From Streptomyces sp. NRRL F-2580 (GTDB lineage: Bacteria; Actinomycetota; Actinomycetes; Streptomycetales; Streptomycetaceae): a DNA stretch of 64,000 nt. Both the position numbers and the translations under genes were made by a program. The notes beneath the pieces were generated by a model, which saw only the letters and a program-made list of their open reading frames with translations, was not told the origin of the DNA and ran no database searches. Of the stretch, positions 49,924 through 58,018 are shown piece by piece. How positions within the stretch are numbered: position 1 is the stretch's first letter; each line of letters begins with the position of its first letter. Location of the stretch: the NCBI RefSeq assembly GCF_000720115.1, contig NZ_JOIR01000007.1:124001-188000 (forward strand). Direction: 5' to 3'.

Positions 49924-50445
49924 ATGAGCGGTCAGGCAGCAACAGAACAGGACACCCAGCCCCCGCAGGGGGAGGACGAGGCAGCGGGCGCGGGCGCGGT
50001 GGCCGTCCGGGCCGCCGGCGAGGCGGACGTCGACACGGCGGCCGCGCTGTTCCGCGGCTACCTCGACTTCTACGAGGTGGACGTCGAAGACCCGGACGGC
50101 CCGCGGGACTTCCTCGCCGAGCGGATCGCGAAGGACGAGTCGCTCGTCCTGCTCGCCGAGGTCCCGGGGCTCGGCACGGTCGGCTTCGCGCAGGTCTACC
50201 GCGCCTTCTCGTCCCTCTCCCTGAGCACCGCGTGGGTGCTCAACGACCTCTACGTCGCCCCCGCCGGCCGCCGCACCGGCGCCGGCCGGGCCCTGTTGCG
50301 CGAGGTGCTGCGCCGGGCCCGCGAGGCGGGGGTGTCCGGCGTACAGCTGGAGACCGCGTACGACAACACGGTCGCGCAGGGGCTGTACGAGGCGGAGGGG
50401 TTCGTCCGTGAGGAGTTCCACGTGTACTTCCACGACCTGGGCTGA
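49924..50445 (+). CDS. GNAT-family N-acetyltransferase
   Basis: 173 residues from ATG 49924. A disordered acidic N-terminus of about 25 residues precedes a GNAT fold; V-A-P-A-G-R-R-T-G-A-G-R-A-L-L is the acetyl-CoA pyrophosphate loop (R/Q-x-x-G-x-G/A), and Y-E-A-E-G-F the last strand. The acceptor is unknown. The ribosome site (GGGAG) is rather far from the ATG. Confidence 0.85.
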   Translation: MSGQAATEQDTQPPQGEDEAAGAGAVAVRAAGEADVDTAAALFRGYLDFYEVDVEDPDGPRDFLAERIAKDESLVLLAEVPGLGTVGFAQVYRAFSSLSLSTAWVLNDLYVAPAGRRTGAGRALLREVLRRAREAGVSGVQLETAYDNTVAQGLYEAEGFVREEFHVYFHDLG

Positions 50446-50522
50446 CCGACTCCGGCCGCGGGATGAAACATTCCCGCACGGTCGCCGCGTCAATGGGGTG
50501 GGACGGACGCGAGGGGGAACGA

Positions 50523-51044
50523 ATGCGGCACGGTCGCAGAGACGGGTTCCGTGAGTTCGCGGCGGGCCGCTCGGGCCATCTGTACCGGTCGGCATGTCTG
50601 CTGGCGAGCGGGGACACCCATCTCGCGGAGGACCTGGTGCAGGAGACCCTGGGCCGGATGTACCTGCACTGGGGACGGATCTCCCGTATCGACAATCCGG
50701 CGGCCTACGCGCAGACGGTGCTGGTACGGGCCTTCCTCACGCACCAGCGCCGCCGGTCGGCGGGAGAGCGCCCGGTCGGGGAGTTCCCCTACTCGGGTGC
50801 GCCGGCCGCCGCGGCCGGCGGCGCCGATCCGGAGCTGCGGCTGACGCTGCTGGAGGCGCTGGGGCGGCTGGCTCCCAAGGACCGGGCGGTGCTGGTGCTG
50901 CGGTACTGGGAGGACCGCAGCGTCGAGGAGACCGCGGACGCGATGAACGCCAGCTCGGCGGCGGTCCGTACCCGGACCTCGCGGGCGCTGGCGCGGCTGC
51001 GGGAGCAACTGGGCGGGAGCCTCACCGCGTTCGCGGACCTCTGA
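50523..51044 (+). CDS. RNA polymerase sigma factor, SigE family (ECF-like)
   Basis: 173 residues from ATG 50523, behind GGGGGA. Region 2: F-A-A-G-R-S-G-H-L-Y-R-S-A-C-L-L-A-S-G to H-L-A-E-D-L-V-Q-E-T-L. Region 4: L-P/A-P-K-D-R-A-V-L-V-L-R-Y-W-E-D-R-S-V-E-E-T-A-D, with HTH A-A-V-R-T-R-T-S-R-A-L. This is the actinobacterial SigE-family (sigma-70 family, L-x-x-G-D-x-H-x-A-E-D-L) rather than classical SigE. Followed at 97 bp by a membrane protein likely to be its partner. Confidence 0.88.
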   Translation: MRHGRRDGFREFAAGRSGHLYRSACLLASGDTHLAEDLVQETLGRMYLHWGRISRIDNPAAYAQTVLVRAFLTHQRRRSAGERPVGEFPYSGAPAAAAGGADPELRLTLLEALGRLAPKDRAVLVLRYWEDRSVEETADAMNASSAAVRTRTSRALARLREQLGGSLTAFADL

Positions 51045-51141
51045 GGGTGCCGGTCCGGCCGGGCGCGGCCGGACCGGGTCCCCGGGTCCCGTTCCCTTCT
51101 CTTTCCTCACCCCATCCTTGAAACGGAAGGTCTACTTCCTC

Positions 51142-52410
51142 ATGCCCTTCGAAGATGAACTCGGCGTGGCCCTCCGGCGTGCGGGGGACGGTTTCACGGC
51201 CGACCGGGACGCCCTCGCGGAAGCCGGCGAGCAGCGCGGCCGACAGCTGGTGGCGGTGCGCCGCCGGGCCGCCGTGGCCGGCGGATCGGCGGTGGCCCTG
51301 GCCCTGATCGCGGCGGCGGGCGCCTACTCCGGCGGCCTGCTCGACGGCAACGGAGGCGACACCTCGGTGTACGTCGCGGCGCCGCCGACCCCGACAGGCG
51401 ACGGCAAGGGGCCGCGGGCCGGCTCCGGCGGCGTCACGGCCGAGCAGATGATCGCGAACCTGCGGGCGCTCCTGCCCGGCGGGCAATTGACCGGGCCGGT
51501 CGGGCGGGGGACCGACGACCAGGTGCCGACGGCCTCCGGCGTGTACGACGACGGGAAGGGCAAGGCGGCCGTCAGCCTCAGCCTCAGCCGGGTGGACCCG
51601 TACGGGAGCCAGGCCCGCGCGGGGATCGAGTGCGGGGACAAGAACCTGGAGCAGTACGACTACTGCCGGACCGAGCAGTTGGCGGACGGTTCGACGGTGA
51701 TGCTCCACAAGGGGTACGAGTACACGGACCGGCGGGAGGACACCAAGGTCTGGCGGGCCGTGCGCGTGACCCCGCAGGGCTTCATGGTCGAGGCGAACGA
51801 GTGGAACGCCCCCGCCGAGAAGGGCGCGGCCGTCTCCCGGAGCAACCCGCCGCTGCCCATCGACCAGTTGAAGTCCCTGGTCACCTCGGAGCTGTGGTAC
51901 CCGGCGCTGAAGGACCTGCCGGCGGCCGAACCGGAGGCGCAGGCGGAGTCGGAGGCCGGGACGGGGTCGCCGACCGCGCTGCGGGACCGGCAGGCCGTGG
52001 AGGCGCTGGAAGACCTGCTGGCCGGGCTGGGGATCAAGATCCCGGTCGCCTCCAGGGGCGGGGAGGGCCGTTACGGCTACGTCGTGTTCGACGACGGCAA
52101 GGGCAAGTCCCTGCTCCAGCTCAACGTGAGCGAGAACCAGGACTCCGGCCACTCCGGCTTCACGGGCCCCAACCTGCCCCCGCTGCCGGACGGCACCCTG
52201 GTGCGGGTCACGCAGGGCCCCGGCGAGAAGGGCGAGGGCGTGACCGAGTGGAAGGTGGACACGATCCGCACGGACGGGCTGCGGGTGACGGTCTCCGCCT
52301 TCAACACCGCCGACCAGAACGGCACGGCCACCCGCGCGGAGCCCGCGCTGACGCTGGACCGGCTCAAGGAGCTCGCGCTCGCCCCGGGGTGGAACCGGGC
52401 CCGGAACTAG
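51142..52410 (+). CDS. Single-pass membrane protein, putative anti-sigma partner
   Basis: 422 residues from ATG 51142, preceded by GGAAGG (TTG 51118 is an alternative). A cytoplasmic head of about 45 residues (L-G-V-A-L-R-R-A-G-D-G-F), a membrane helix (about 48-68), then a large exported domain with two similar halves: each has Y/V-x-D-D-G-K-G-K followed by a beta-rich segment. No zinc anti-sigma motif is visible. The SigE-family-plus-membrane-protein pairing is common in Streptomyces; the inhibitory role is inferred from it. Confidence 0.7.
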   Translation: MPFEDELGVALRRAGDGFTADRDALAEAGEQRGRQLVAVRRRAAVAGGSAVALALIAAAGAYSGGLLDGNGGDTSVYVAAPPTPTGDGKGPRAGSGGVTAEQMIANLRALLPGGQLTGPVGRGTDDQVPTASGVYDDGKGKAAVSLSLSRVDPYGSQARAGIECGDKNLEQYDYCRTEQLADGSTVMLHKGYEYTDRREDTKVWRAVRVTPQGFMVEANEWNAPAEKGAAVSRSNPPLPIDQLKSLVTSELWYPALKDLPAAEPEAQAESEAGTGSPTALRDRQAVEALEDLLAGLGIKIPVASRGGEGRYGYVVFDDGKGKSLLQLNVSENQDSGHSGFTGPNLPPLPDGTLVRVTQGPGEKGEGVTEWKVDTIRTDGLRVTVSAFNTADQNGTATRAEPALTLDRLKELALAPGWNRARN

Positions 52411-52424
52411 GCCCTGTCCGGCCG

Positions 52425-54122
52425 CTATTTGGCGTCGGCGTAGCACTCCACGACCGCCGTGGTGAACGGGAACCGGACCGGGGTGTCGCCGAAGGCGATC
52501 CGGCCGGCCCGGTCGCCGGCGGCGCGGATCGCCTCCACGACGGCCTCGGCCTCCTCGGCCGGGCAGTGCACGATCACCTCGTCGTGCTGGAAGAACACCA
52601 GCTCGGCACGCATCCCGGCGGTCGCCTGCCGCAGGGCCGCGAGCAGCAGCAGGGCCCAGTCGGCGGCGCTGCCCTGGACCACGAAGTTACGGGTGAACCG
52701 GCCGCGGGCCCGGGTGTTGGTGGAGGCGTAGCTCGGGGTCCAACCGTCGCCGTCCCCGTCCTGGGGGATCCCGGCCTCGCCCCCGCCTGGGTCGCCGGCG
52801 CCGTCCCCGTCGTCGGGGGCGGAGACGGGCGGCGGACAGGTGCGGCCGAGCCAGGTCCGTACGAGCCGGCCCTCCTCGCCCGCCTTCGCGGCGTCGTCCA
52901 CGTACGCCACGGCCCGGGGGAAGCGGCGGCGGAGCGCGGCCAGGTTCTTCAGGCCGTCCCCGGAGGTCTGGCCGTAGACGGCGCCGAGGACGGCGATCTT
53001 GGCCTTGTCCCGGTCGCCGGAGAAGCCCTGCCGGGAGACGGCGGTGTAGAGGTCCTCCGGCCGCCCCGCCACCTCCATGAAGGCGGGGTCGCGGGAGATC
53101 GCGGCGAGCACGCGCGGTTCCATCTGGTCGGCATCGGCCACGACGAGCCGCCAGCCGGGGTCGGCGACCACGGCCCGGCGGATCACCTTGGGGATCTGCA
53201 GGGCGCCGCCGCCGTTGGTGACCCAGCGGCCGGTCAGGGTGCCGCCGGGGATGAACTCCGGGCGGAAGCGGCCGTCGTGGACCCAGTCCGCGAGCCAGCT
53301 CCAGCCGTGGGCGGTGTAGATCCGGTACAGCTTCTTGTACGCGAGCAACGGCTCCACGGCGGGGTGGTCCAGCTCCTGGATCTCCCACCGGCGGGTGGAC
53401 TTGAGCTTGATCCCGGCCTCGGCGAAGGCCTTGATGACGTCGGCCGGCAGCTCGGGGCGCACCCTCCTGCCGAAGGCGGCCGAGACGCGGTCGGCCAGCT
53501 CGGCGAGGCGCCGGGGCTCCCCGCCGCCCGCGTACCGCTCGCCGAGCAGTTCGGTCAGCAGGGCGCGGTGCACGTCGGCCCGCCAGGGCAGGCCCGCGCG
53601 GTTCATCTCGGCGGCGACGAGGAAGGCCGCGGACTCGGCGGCGGTGAGCAGCCGCATCCGGTCGGGGTGGGCGGTGGCGTCGAGCCGTTTCACCTGGTCG
53701 GCGTGGACGGCGAGGAGGGCGTCCAGGGGGACGGGGGTCGGCTGCGGGTCGAAGAGGGAGTCCTGGGCGCGGGGCTCGGCGGCGCGCGGGCGCGGATCGG
53801 GCGGTACGGGGGCGTGGGTGAGGCGTGCCCAGGCGGCGGCCGCCGAGCGGGGCTCGCCGAAGCGGCCCTCGTGGCCGAGGAGCAGCAGCTCGGCGTCCTC
53901 GATGTCGTGGCAGCGCTCGACGCGGGCGCCGGCCGCGAGCAGGCGGGGGTACACGGCGGCGGTGGACCGCCAGACCCAGCGGGTGCCGGGCGGGGCGGCG
54001 CGGACCGCGTCGGCGGGGTCGCGGACGCGGAGCCGGGCTCCCTCCGCGGGGGGTACGGGGGTCGCGTGCCACCAGCCGTCGGCGTCCTCGGCGAGGGCCC
54101 AGCGGGGGGTGCGGTCGCTCAT
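52425..54122 (-). CDS. Family-A DNA polymerase (PolA-like, no 5' nuclease)
   Basis: 565 residues. The polymerase core is complete: motif A V-V-A-D330-A-D-Q-M-E-P-R, motif B R371-D-K-A-K to A-V-Y-G384, motif C Q-H-D514-E. Compared with PolA, the motif A Tyr (D-Y-S-Q) is Ala and the finger Phe of N-F-G is not kept. There is no 5' nuclease domain, and no clear D-x-E exonuclease motif in the first 150 residues. Q120-D-S-L-F124 fits the beta-clamp-binding motif, placed in a flexible linker. A repair or lesion-bypass role is likely. Confidence 0.88.
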   Translation of the reverse strand: MSDRTPRWALAEDADGWWHATPVPPAEGARLRVRDPADAVRAAPPGTRWVWRSTAAVYPRLLAAGARVERCHDIEDAELLLLGHEGRFGEPRSAAAAWARLTHAPVPPDPRPRAAEPRAQDSLFDPQPTPVPLDALLAVHADQVKRLDATAHPDRMRLLTAAESAAFLVAAEMNRAGLPWRADVHRALLTELLGERYAGGGEPRRLAELADRVSAAFGRRVRPELPADVIKAFAEAGIKLKSTRRWEIQELDHPAVEPLLAYKKLYRIYTAHGWSWLADWVHDGRFRPEFIPGGTLTGRWVTNGGGALQIPKVIRRAVVADPGWRLVVADADQMEPRVLAAISRDPAFMEVAGRPEDLYTAVSRQGFSGDRDKAKIAVLGAVYGQTSGDGLKNLAALRRRFPRAVAYVDDAAKAGEEGRLVRTWLGRTCPPPVSAPDDGDGAGDPGGGEAGIPQDGDGDGWTPSYASTNTRARGRFTRNFVVQGSAADWALLLLAALRQATAGMRAELVFFQHDEVIVHCPAEEAEAVVEAIRAAGDRAGRIAFGDTPVRFPFTTAVVECYADAK

Positions 54123-54190
54123 GGGTGCGAGTGTCCCACCGGGGTCTGACAGGGGTGGTTTCGCCGGGCCGGGCGGGTGCGGCGCCGTTG

Positions 54191-54240
54191 CCGGGGGCGC
54201 TGCCCCCGGGCCCCCCGCGCCTCAAGCGCCGGCGGGGCTG
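54191..54240 (-). repeat. Dispersed GC-rich intergenic element, copy 2 (inverted)
   Basis: The minus strand reads CAGCCCCGCCGGCG and continues like the copy at 34974-35022, ending AGCGCCCCCGG. 50 bp, high identity over the whole length. Confidence 0.75.
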
Positions 54241-54298
54241 GGTCGGCCCGGCGGGGCTGGGTGGGCCCGGCGGGGCTGGGTGGGCCCGGCGGGGCTGG
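54230..54298 (+). repeat. 19-bp tandem repeats
   Basis: Three full units and one partial unit of CGGCGGGGCTGGGTGGGCC. They start inside the end of the dispersed element (54191-54240), as if its tip had been amplified. Confidence 0.8.
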
Positions 54299-54324
54299 AG
54301 TGGGGACATGCCAAGCTGGGAGGT

Positions 54325-55503
54325 GTGAGAGAGCTTGCCGAGATCGTGGATCGGGCCTTTGCCGCCGCCCTCTATGCCCAGGATGATGCCGGGCTGGACA
54401 TCGGGGCCTCGTTGCTCGTCGCCGATCAGGGGCGGTGGGGCGGGGTCGGGCGGGAGTTGCTGGCGCGCGGGGAGGCGTACGTACGGCAGGGGTGGGAGCG
54501 GGGGTGGCAGCCGGCGGACGTACTGCGGCTGGTCCGGCGGGACCTCGACGAGCGGCACCTGCGGATCACCGGGGACCTGATCGCCGCCGAGGCGCGCCGC
54601 TACGCGCGGCTTCCCGAGCGGTGGACCGACGCCGAGGTGTGGTGGGACGGCGACGACACCTACGCCGACCGGCTCGCGCAGCGGGAACGGGCGGACCGGT
54701 TCACGCTGGCCACCGCCTTCCTGGAGGTGCTGCGGCTGCTGATCCGGCTGCCCTCCATCGAACCGGTGGGTCCGGTTCCCGGGGACCCGGCCGCCGACGC
54801 CCTGGAGCACGCGCACATCGAGCCGCGCATGCTGGGCCGGATCCGGGCCCTGCTCGCCAAGGCCGAGGCGACCACCTTCCCGGAGGAGGCGGAGGCGCTC
54901 AGCGCCAAGGCCCAGGAGCTGATGGCCCGGCACACCGTGGACGAGGCGCTGCTCGCGGCGAGCGGCAGGGGACCGGCCCAGGTGCCCGGGGCCTGCCGGA
55001 TCGGCGTGGAGCCGCCGTACGAGGAGGCGAAGGCGGTGCTGCTCGACGCGGTGGCCACGGCCAACCGCTGCCGGTCGGTGTGGAACAGCGGGTTCGAGTT
55101 CTCCACGGTGGTCGGCTTCGAGAGCGACCTGGAGGCGGTCGAGCTGCTGTACACCTCGCTGCTCGTCCAGGGCACGTCGGCCATGACCCGCGCCGAGGCC
55201 GCGCAGCGCTCGGGCGGGCGCAAGCGGACGAAGACGTTCAGACAGTCCTTCCTGCTCGCCTACGCCAGCCGGCTCGGCCACCGGCTTGCCGAGACGGCCG
55301 AGCACACGGCGAGCGAGGCCCCGGACAACCTGCCCGCGCTCGTGGCGCGAGACGTCGCCGTCACCTCGCGGGCGGACGAGATGTTCCCCCGCACCACGAC
55401 CACCCGGCTGCGCGGCGCCACCGACCACGCGGGCTGGGAGGACGGCACGGCCGCCGCCGACCGCGCCCACATGGGCGGCAGGCGGAAGCCGCTGCCCCGG
55501 TAG
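54325..55503 (+). CDS. DUF2786-domain protein
   Basis: 392 residues from GTG 54325; the frame is open far upstream but only because of GC bias. CAAGCT lies 7 nt before the start, so it may be leaderless. The N-terminal half is helical (E-I-V-D-R-A-F-A-A-A-L-Y). Near 172-210 comes R-I-R-A-L-L-A-K-A-E-A-T-T-F-P-E-E-A-E-A, the DUF2786 signature, ending M-A-R-H-T-V-D-E-A. Members are found in actinobacteria and phages; the function is unknown. Divergent from the polymerase across about 200 bp of repeats. Confidence 0.82.
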   Translation: MRELAEIVDRAFAAALYAQDDAGLDIGASLLVADQGRWGGVGRELLARGEAYVRQGWERGWQPADVLRLVRRDLDERHLRITGDLIAAEARRYARLPERWTDAEVWWDGDDTYADRLAQRERADRFTLATAFLEVLRLLIRLPSIEPVGPVPGDPAADALEHAHIEPRMLGRIRALLAKAEATTFPEEAEALSAKAQELMARHTVDEALLAASGRGPAQVPGACRIGVEPPYEEAKAVLLDAVATANRCRSVWNSGFEFSTVVGFESDLEAVELLYTSLLVQGTSAMTRAEAAQRSGGRKRTKTFRQSFLLAYASRLGHRLAETAEHTASEAPDNLPALVARDVAVTSRADEMFPRTTTTRLRGATDHAGWEDGTAAADRAHMGGRRKPLPR

Positions 55504-55854
55504 CCGTCAGGGCCTCGGGTCGTCCTCCGCGCGCAGGGCCGCCGACCTGGCCCGGGCGCTGCACCGCGCGACCGAGGCGGGCGCGAAGGCGGTGCGGGAG
55601 CGCCGCGTACCGCAGGGGGGCGGGGTCAGGGCGGTGCCGGCGGAGTGGGACGCCGCGGAGCCGGGGGTGTTGCGCGGGGCCGCCGAACGGCTGCCGGGCT
55701 CGCTGGACGAGGTGTCGGAGGCCCTTCGTCCGTGAGGGCGGACCTGTCTGTGATCAACGGACCACCCCGCGTGCACGTGCATCTGCCCGTGCAGGCGCCA
55801 TTGAACACAGCTATGATCCGGAGGAGTTGACATCTGCACTATCGGGGGCTTCCT
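55504..55854. promoter_or_regulatory. Gap before the DUF397 gene: ORF fragment, palindrome and promoter
   Basis: One frame ending at TGA 55733-55735 reads A-D-L-A-R-A-L-H-R-A-T-E-A-G-A-K-A-V-R-E-R-R-V and looks protein-like, but has no start codon of its own. Downstream are TGCACGTGCA (55772-55781), a half-site CCGTGCA at 55788-55794, and TATGAT (55813-55818 region) followed by GGAGGAG. Confidence 0.4.
55769..55794 (+). promoter_or_regulatory. TGCACGTGCA palindrome, copy 1 (of 26-bp inverted pair)
   Basis: CGCG-TGCACGTGCA-TCTGCCCGTGCA, lying 61-86 bp upstream of the DUF397 start. The whole 26 bp recurs inverted at 56841-56866 with one difference. Probable operator shared by the WhiJ-type cluster. 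Confidence 0.6.
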
Positions 55855-56100
55855 GTGGACCACGCGTACAACGGGATGGCAGCTGCAGAACTCGCTTCCT
55901 TGTTTGAGCTGACGTGGCAGAAGAGCAGACACAGCAACTCGCAGGGTTCCTGCGTGGAGTTCGCGAAGCTGCCGGGAGGCGACGTCGCCATGCGCAACTC
56001 GCGCTTTCCGGACGGACCGGCGCTCGTCTACACGCCGGCCGAGATAGAGGCCCTGCTCCTGGGCGTCAAGGACGGCGAGTTCGATCACTTGATCGGCTGA
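55855..56100 (+). CDS. DUF397 protein (WhiJ-associated small protein)
   Basis: 81 residues, GTG start. Core: L-T-W-Q-K-S-R-H-S-N-S-Q-G-S-C-V-E-F-A, G-G-D-V-A-M-R-N-S-R, then a terminal helix Y-T-P-A-E-I-E-A-L. These are the DUF397 hallmarks (W-x-K-S-S/R, C-V-E-V, R-D-S-K). In Streptomyces such proteins are encoded beside WhiJ-like HTH regulators and are thought to modulate them. The partner here is the WhiJ-like gene at 57069. Confidence 0.92.
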   Translation: MDHAYNGMAAAELASLFELTWQKSRHSNSQGSCVEFAKLPGGDVAMRNSRFPDGPALVYTPAEIEALLLGVKDGEFDHLIG

Positions 56101-56124
56101 CGGAACGGCGCATTCATCAAGCCA

Positions 56125-56134
56125 TGCACGTGCA
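56125..56134. promoter_or_regulatory. TGCACGTGCA palindrome, copy 2
   Basis: Lies 24 bp after the DUF397 stop, next to the bidirectional terminator, in the convergent gap. Confidence 0.5.
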
Positions 56135-56136
56135 CT

Positions 56137-56169
56137 GGCCGGGACCGATCGCAGTGATCGATCCCGGCC
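56137..56169. terminator. Bidirectional terminator between convergent genes
   Basis: GGCCGGGA pairs with TCCCGGCC outside, and CGATC with GATCG inside, with one mismatch between. Confidence 0.65.
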
Positions 56170-56202
56170 AGTTGTCCTGTGTCGGTGTCTTGTGCCGGCG
56201 TG

Positions 56203-56712
56203 TCAGTCGTGGAGCAGGAACAGCGCCCAGACCACCTTGCCGGTGAGCCGCCCCGCGAGCGGGTGCCAGCCCCAGCTGTCGCTGTACGAGTCCACCAGGA
56301 ACAGCCCGCGCCCGGACTCCAGGTCGAAGTTCTCCTCCGTGCGCTCCGGTGAGAAGGCCCCGCCGGGCCGGTCCTCGCTGGGGTCGCGCACCGCGCACAC
56401 CAGCCGGGTGCTCCACCGCATCAGGTGCAGCCGTACCGGCGGCTCCGGCTCGGCGTCCGCGCCGCGCGCGTCCTCCGGCAGGGCATGGCGCAACGCGTTG
56501 GTGACGAGTTCGGAGACGACGAGGGCCACGTCGTCGAAGCGGCCGTCGAGGCCCCACTGGGAGAGCGTCGACCGGGTGAAAGTGCGCGCGCCCCGCACCG
56601 CGTCGAACCGTGCGGGCAGAGCGCAGGAGGCGGACCCGGAGACAGCCGTGGGGTCGACCGGGGGAAGCCCCTGCCGTAACGGCTCGAGCATGGTCGATCC
56701 ATTCGTCCCCAT
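56203..56712 (-). CDS. Anti-sigma-type GHKL ATPase
   Basis: 169 residues from ATG 56712 with GGGAGT upstream. HATPase fold: N-box V-V-S-E-L-V-T-N-A-L-R-H is canonical (Glu and Asn kept), and the G box is E-S-G-R-G-L-F-L-V-D. This is the RsbW/SpoIIAB-like family present in many copies beside WhiJ/DUF397 genes in Streptomyces. It may bind ATP and regulate a sigma or partner protein. Convergent with the DUF397 gene and divergent from the WhiJ-like gene. Confidence 0.9.
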   Translation of the reverse strand: MGTNGSTMLEPLRQGLPPVDPTAVSGSASCALPARFDAVRGARTFTRSTLSQWGLDGRFDDVALVVSELVTNALRHALPEDARGADAEPEPPVRLHLMRWSTRLVCAVRDPSEDRPGGAFSPERTEENFDLESGRGLFLVDSYSDSWGWHPLAGRLTGKVVWALFLLHD

Positions 56713-57068
56713 GCGAGGCACTCCCGGGATTCGCGGACGAAGCGGCGGCTTTGTCCAAAGAGAACTGCGGGGTGGGTCCGGCGCCGGCGCGAAGAGCACG
56801 CAGGTGCGCGGGGACCATCGTTCCGAATGCGCGCGCCCGATGCAAGGGCAGATGCACGTGCACGCGCCGGACCTGTCCACTCCCGTGACGGTTCTTGCTC
56901 ATTTCTTCCTACGCATACTTGCGGACTTCTTTTCCCGGAGGCGGGATTCCGTTACAGAACGAGTACGAGCCGATGCGTTTTGGTGGCAGACTGCGGGCCC
57001 TGGGGTACGGGGGCCCCGCGACGCGCGCACACCACGCGCACGCCAATGCGATGGGGAGGGCAGTACTA
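56713..57068. promoter_or_regulatory. Divergent promoter region with TGCACGTGCA palindrome, copy 3
   Basis: This 356-bp gap holds TGCACGTGCA at 56853-56862, part of a 26-bp inverted copy (56841-56866) of the element at 55769-55794, and a small palindrome CTTTG-TC-CAAAG near 56755. An AT-richer stretch (56890-56960) probably carries the rightward promoter. No gene seen; open frames here read through from GC bias. Confidence 0.55.
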
Positions 57069-57929
57069 GTGACCGCAGAAGCAAGCGGTTCTGTGGTGCG
57101 CCGCATCCTCCTGGGCTCCCAGCTCAGGCGACTCCGAGAATCCCGCGGCATCACCCGTGAGGCGGCCGGCTACTCGATCCGCGCATCCGAATCGAAGATC
57201 AGCCGCTTGGAGTTGGGAAGGGTGAGCTTCAAGGCAAGGGACGTAGAGGACCTCCTGACGCTCTACGGGGTCACGGACACCGCGGAGCGCGAGTCCCTGC
57301 TGGCGTTGGTGCGCGAGGCCAACGCGACGGGCTGGTGGCACAGTTACGGCGACGTGCTGCCGGGCTGGTTCCAGACGTACATCGGCCTGGAGGGCGCCGC
57401 CTCGCTCATCCGGATCTACGAGGTCCAGTTCGTCCACGGCCTGCTGCAGACGGAGGCCTACGCCCACGCCGTCGTCAGTCGCGGCATGCCCGGTGCCACC
57501 GCGGCCGAGATCGACCGCCGCGTGGCCCTGCGCCTGGAGCGTCAGAAGGTCCTCGTCTCCGAGAACGCCCCGGTCTTCCACGCCGTCCTCGACGAGGCCG
57601 CGCTGCGCCGCCCGTACGGCGACCGCAACGTCATGCGCGGTCAGTTGGAGCACCTCATCGAGGTCTCCCAGCGGCCCAACGTGCAGCTCCAGGTGATGCC
57701 CTTCTCCTTCGGCGGCCACGCGGGCGAGAGCGGAGCCTTCACCCTGCTGCGCTTCCCCGAGTCGGACCTCCAGGACATCGTCTATCTGGAACAGCTCACC
57801 AGCGCCCTCTACCTGGACAAAGACGAGGAAGTGGGCCAGTACGGGCGGGCGATGGAACGGCTCCAGGCCGACTGCCCCGATCCCGACCGGACCAGGGATC
57901 TTCTCCGTGGCCTGCTCCAACTGTCTTGA
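57069..57929 (+). CDS. WhiJ-like XRE-family regulator with DUF5753 domain
   Basis: 286 residues from GTG 57069, with GGGAGG 9 nt upstream; ATG 57051 and further upstream starts lack as good a site. The HTH is L-G-S-Q-L-R-R-L-R-E-S-R-G-I-T-R-E-A-A-G-Y-S-I (about 12-40) followed by S-K-I-S-R-L-E-L-G. The DUF5753 domain (about 100-280) includes Q-L-E-H-L-I-E and Q-V-M-P-F. WhiJ-type proteins repress or activate developmental genes together with DUF397 partners. Likely binds the TGCACGTGCA sites nearby (inference). Confidence 0.92.
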   Translation: MTAEASGSVVRRILLGSQLRRLRESRGITREAAGYSIRASESKISRLELGRVSFKARDVEDLLTLYGVTDTAERESLLALVREANATGWWHSYGDVLPGWFQTYIGLEGAASLIRIYEVQFVHGLLQTEAYAHAVVSRGMPGATAAEIDRRVALRLERQKVLVSENAPVFHAVLDEAALRRPYGDRNVMRGQLEHLIEVSQRPNVQLQVMPFSFGGHAGESGAFTLLRFPESDLQDIVYLEQLTSALYLDKDEEVGQYGRAMERLQADCPDPDRTRDLLRGLLQLS

Positions 57930-58018
57930 TTCGCACGTAGTATGACGTCTGATCAGTGCATGATGACCGATCGGTCTCCGGTGCAGCGCACGGGTGCGCG
58001 CTCGCAGTAAGGGATGGC

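Noticed and set aside
54230..54298. Tandem repeats as an origin or iteron set
   Set aside because: Very GC-rich, no AT-rich unwinding segment or replication gene nearby; fits slippage of the dispersed element.
55508..55735. Open stretch after the DUF2786 gene with helical character
   Set aside because: No start codon or ribosome site of its own; kept only as a possible gene remnant in the gap description.
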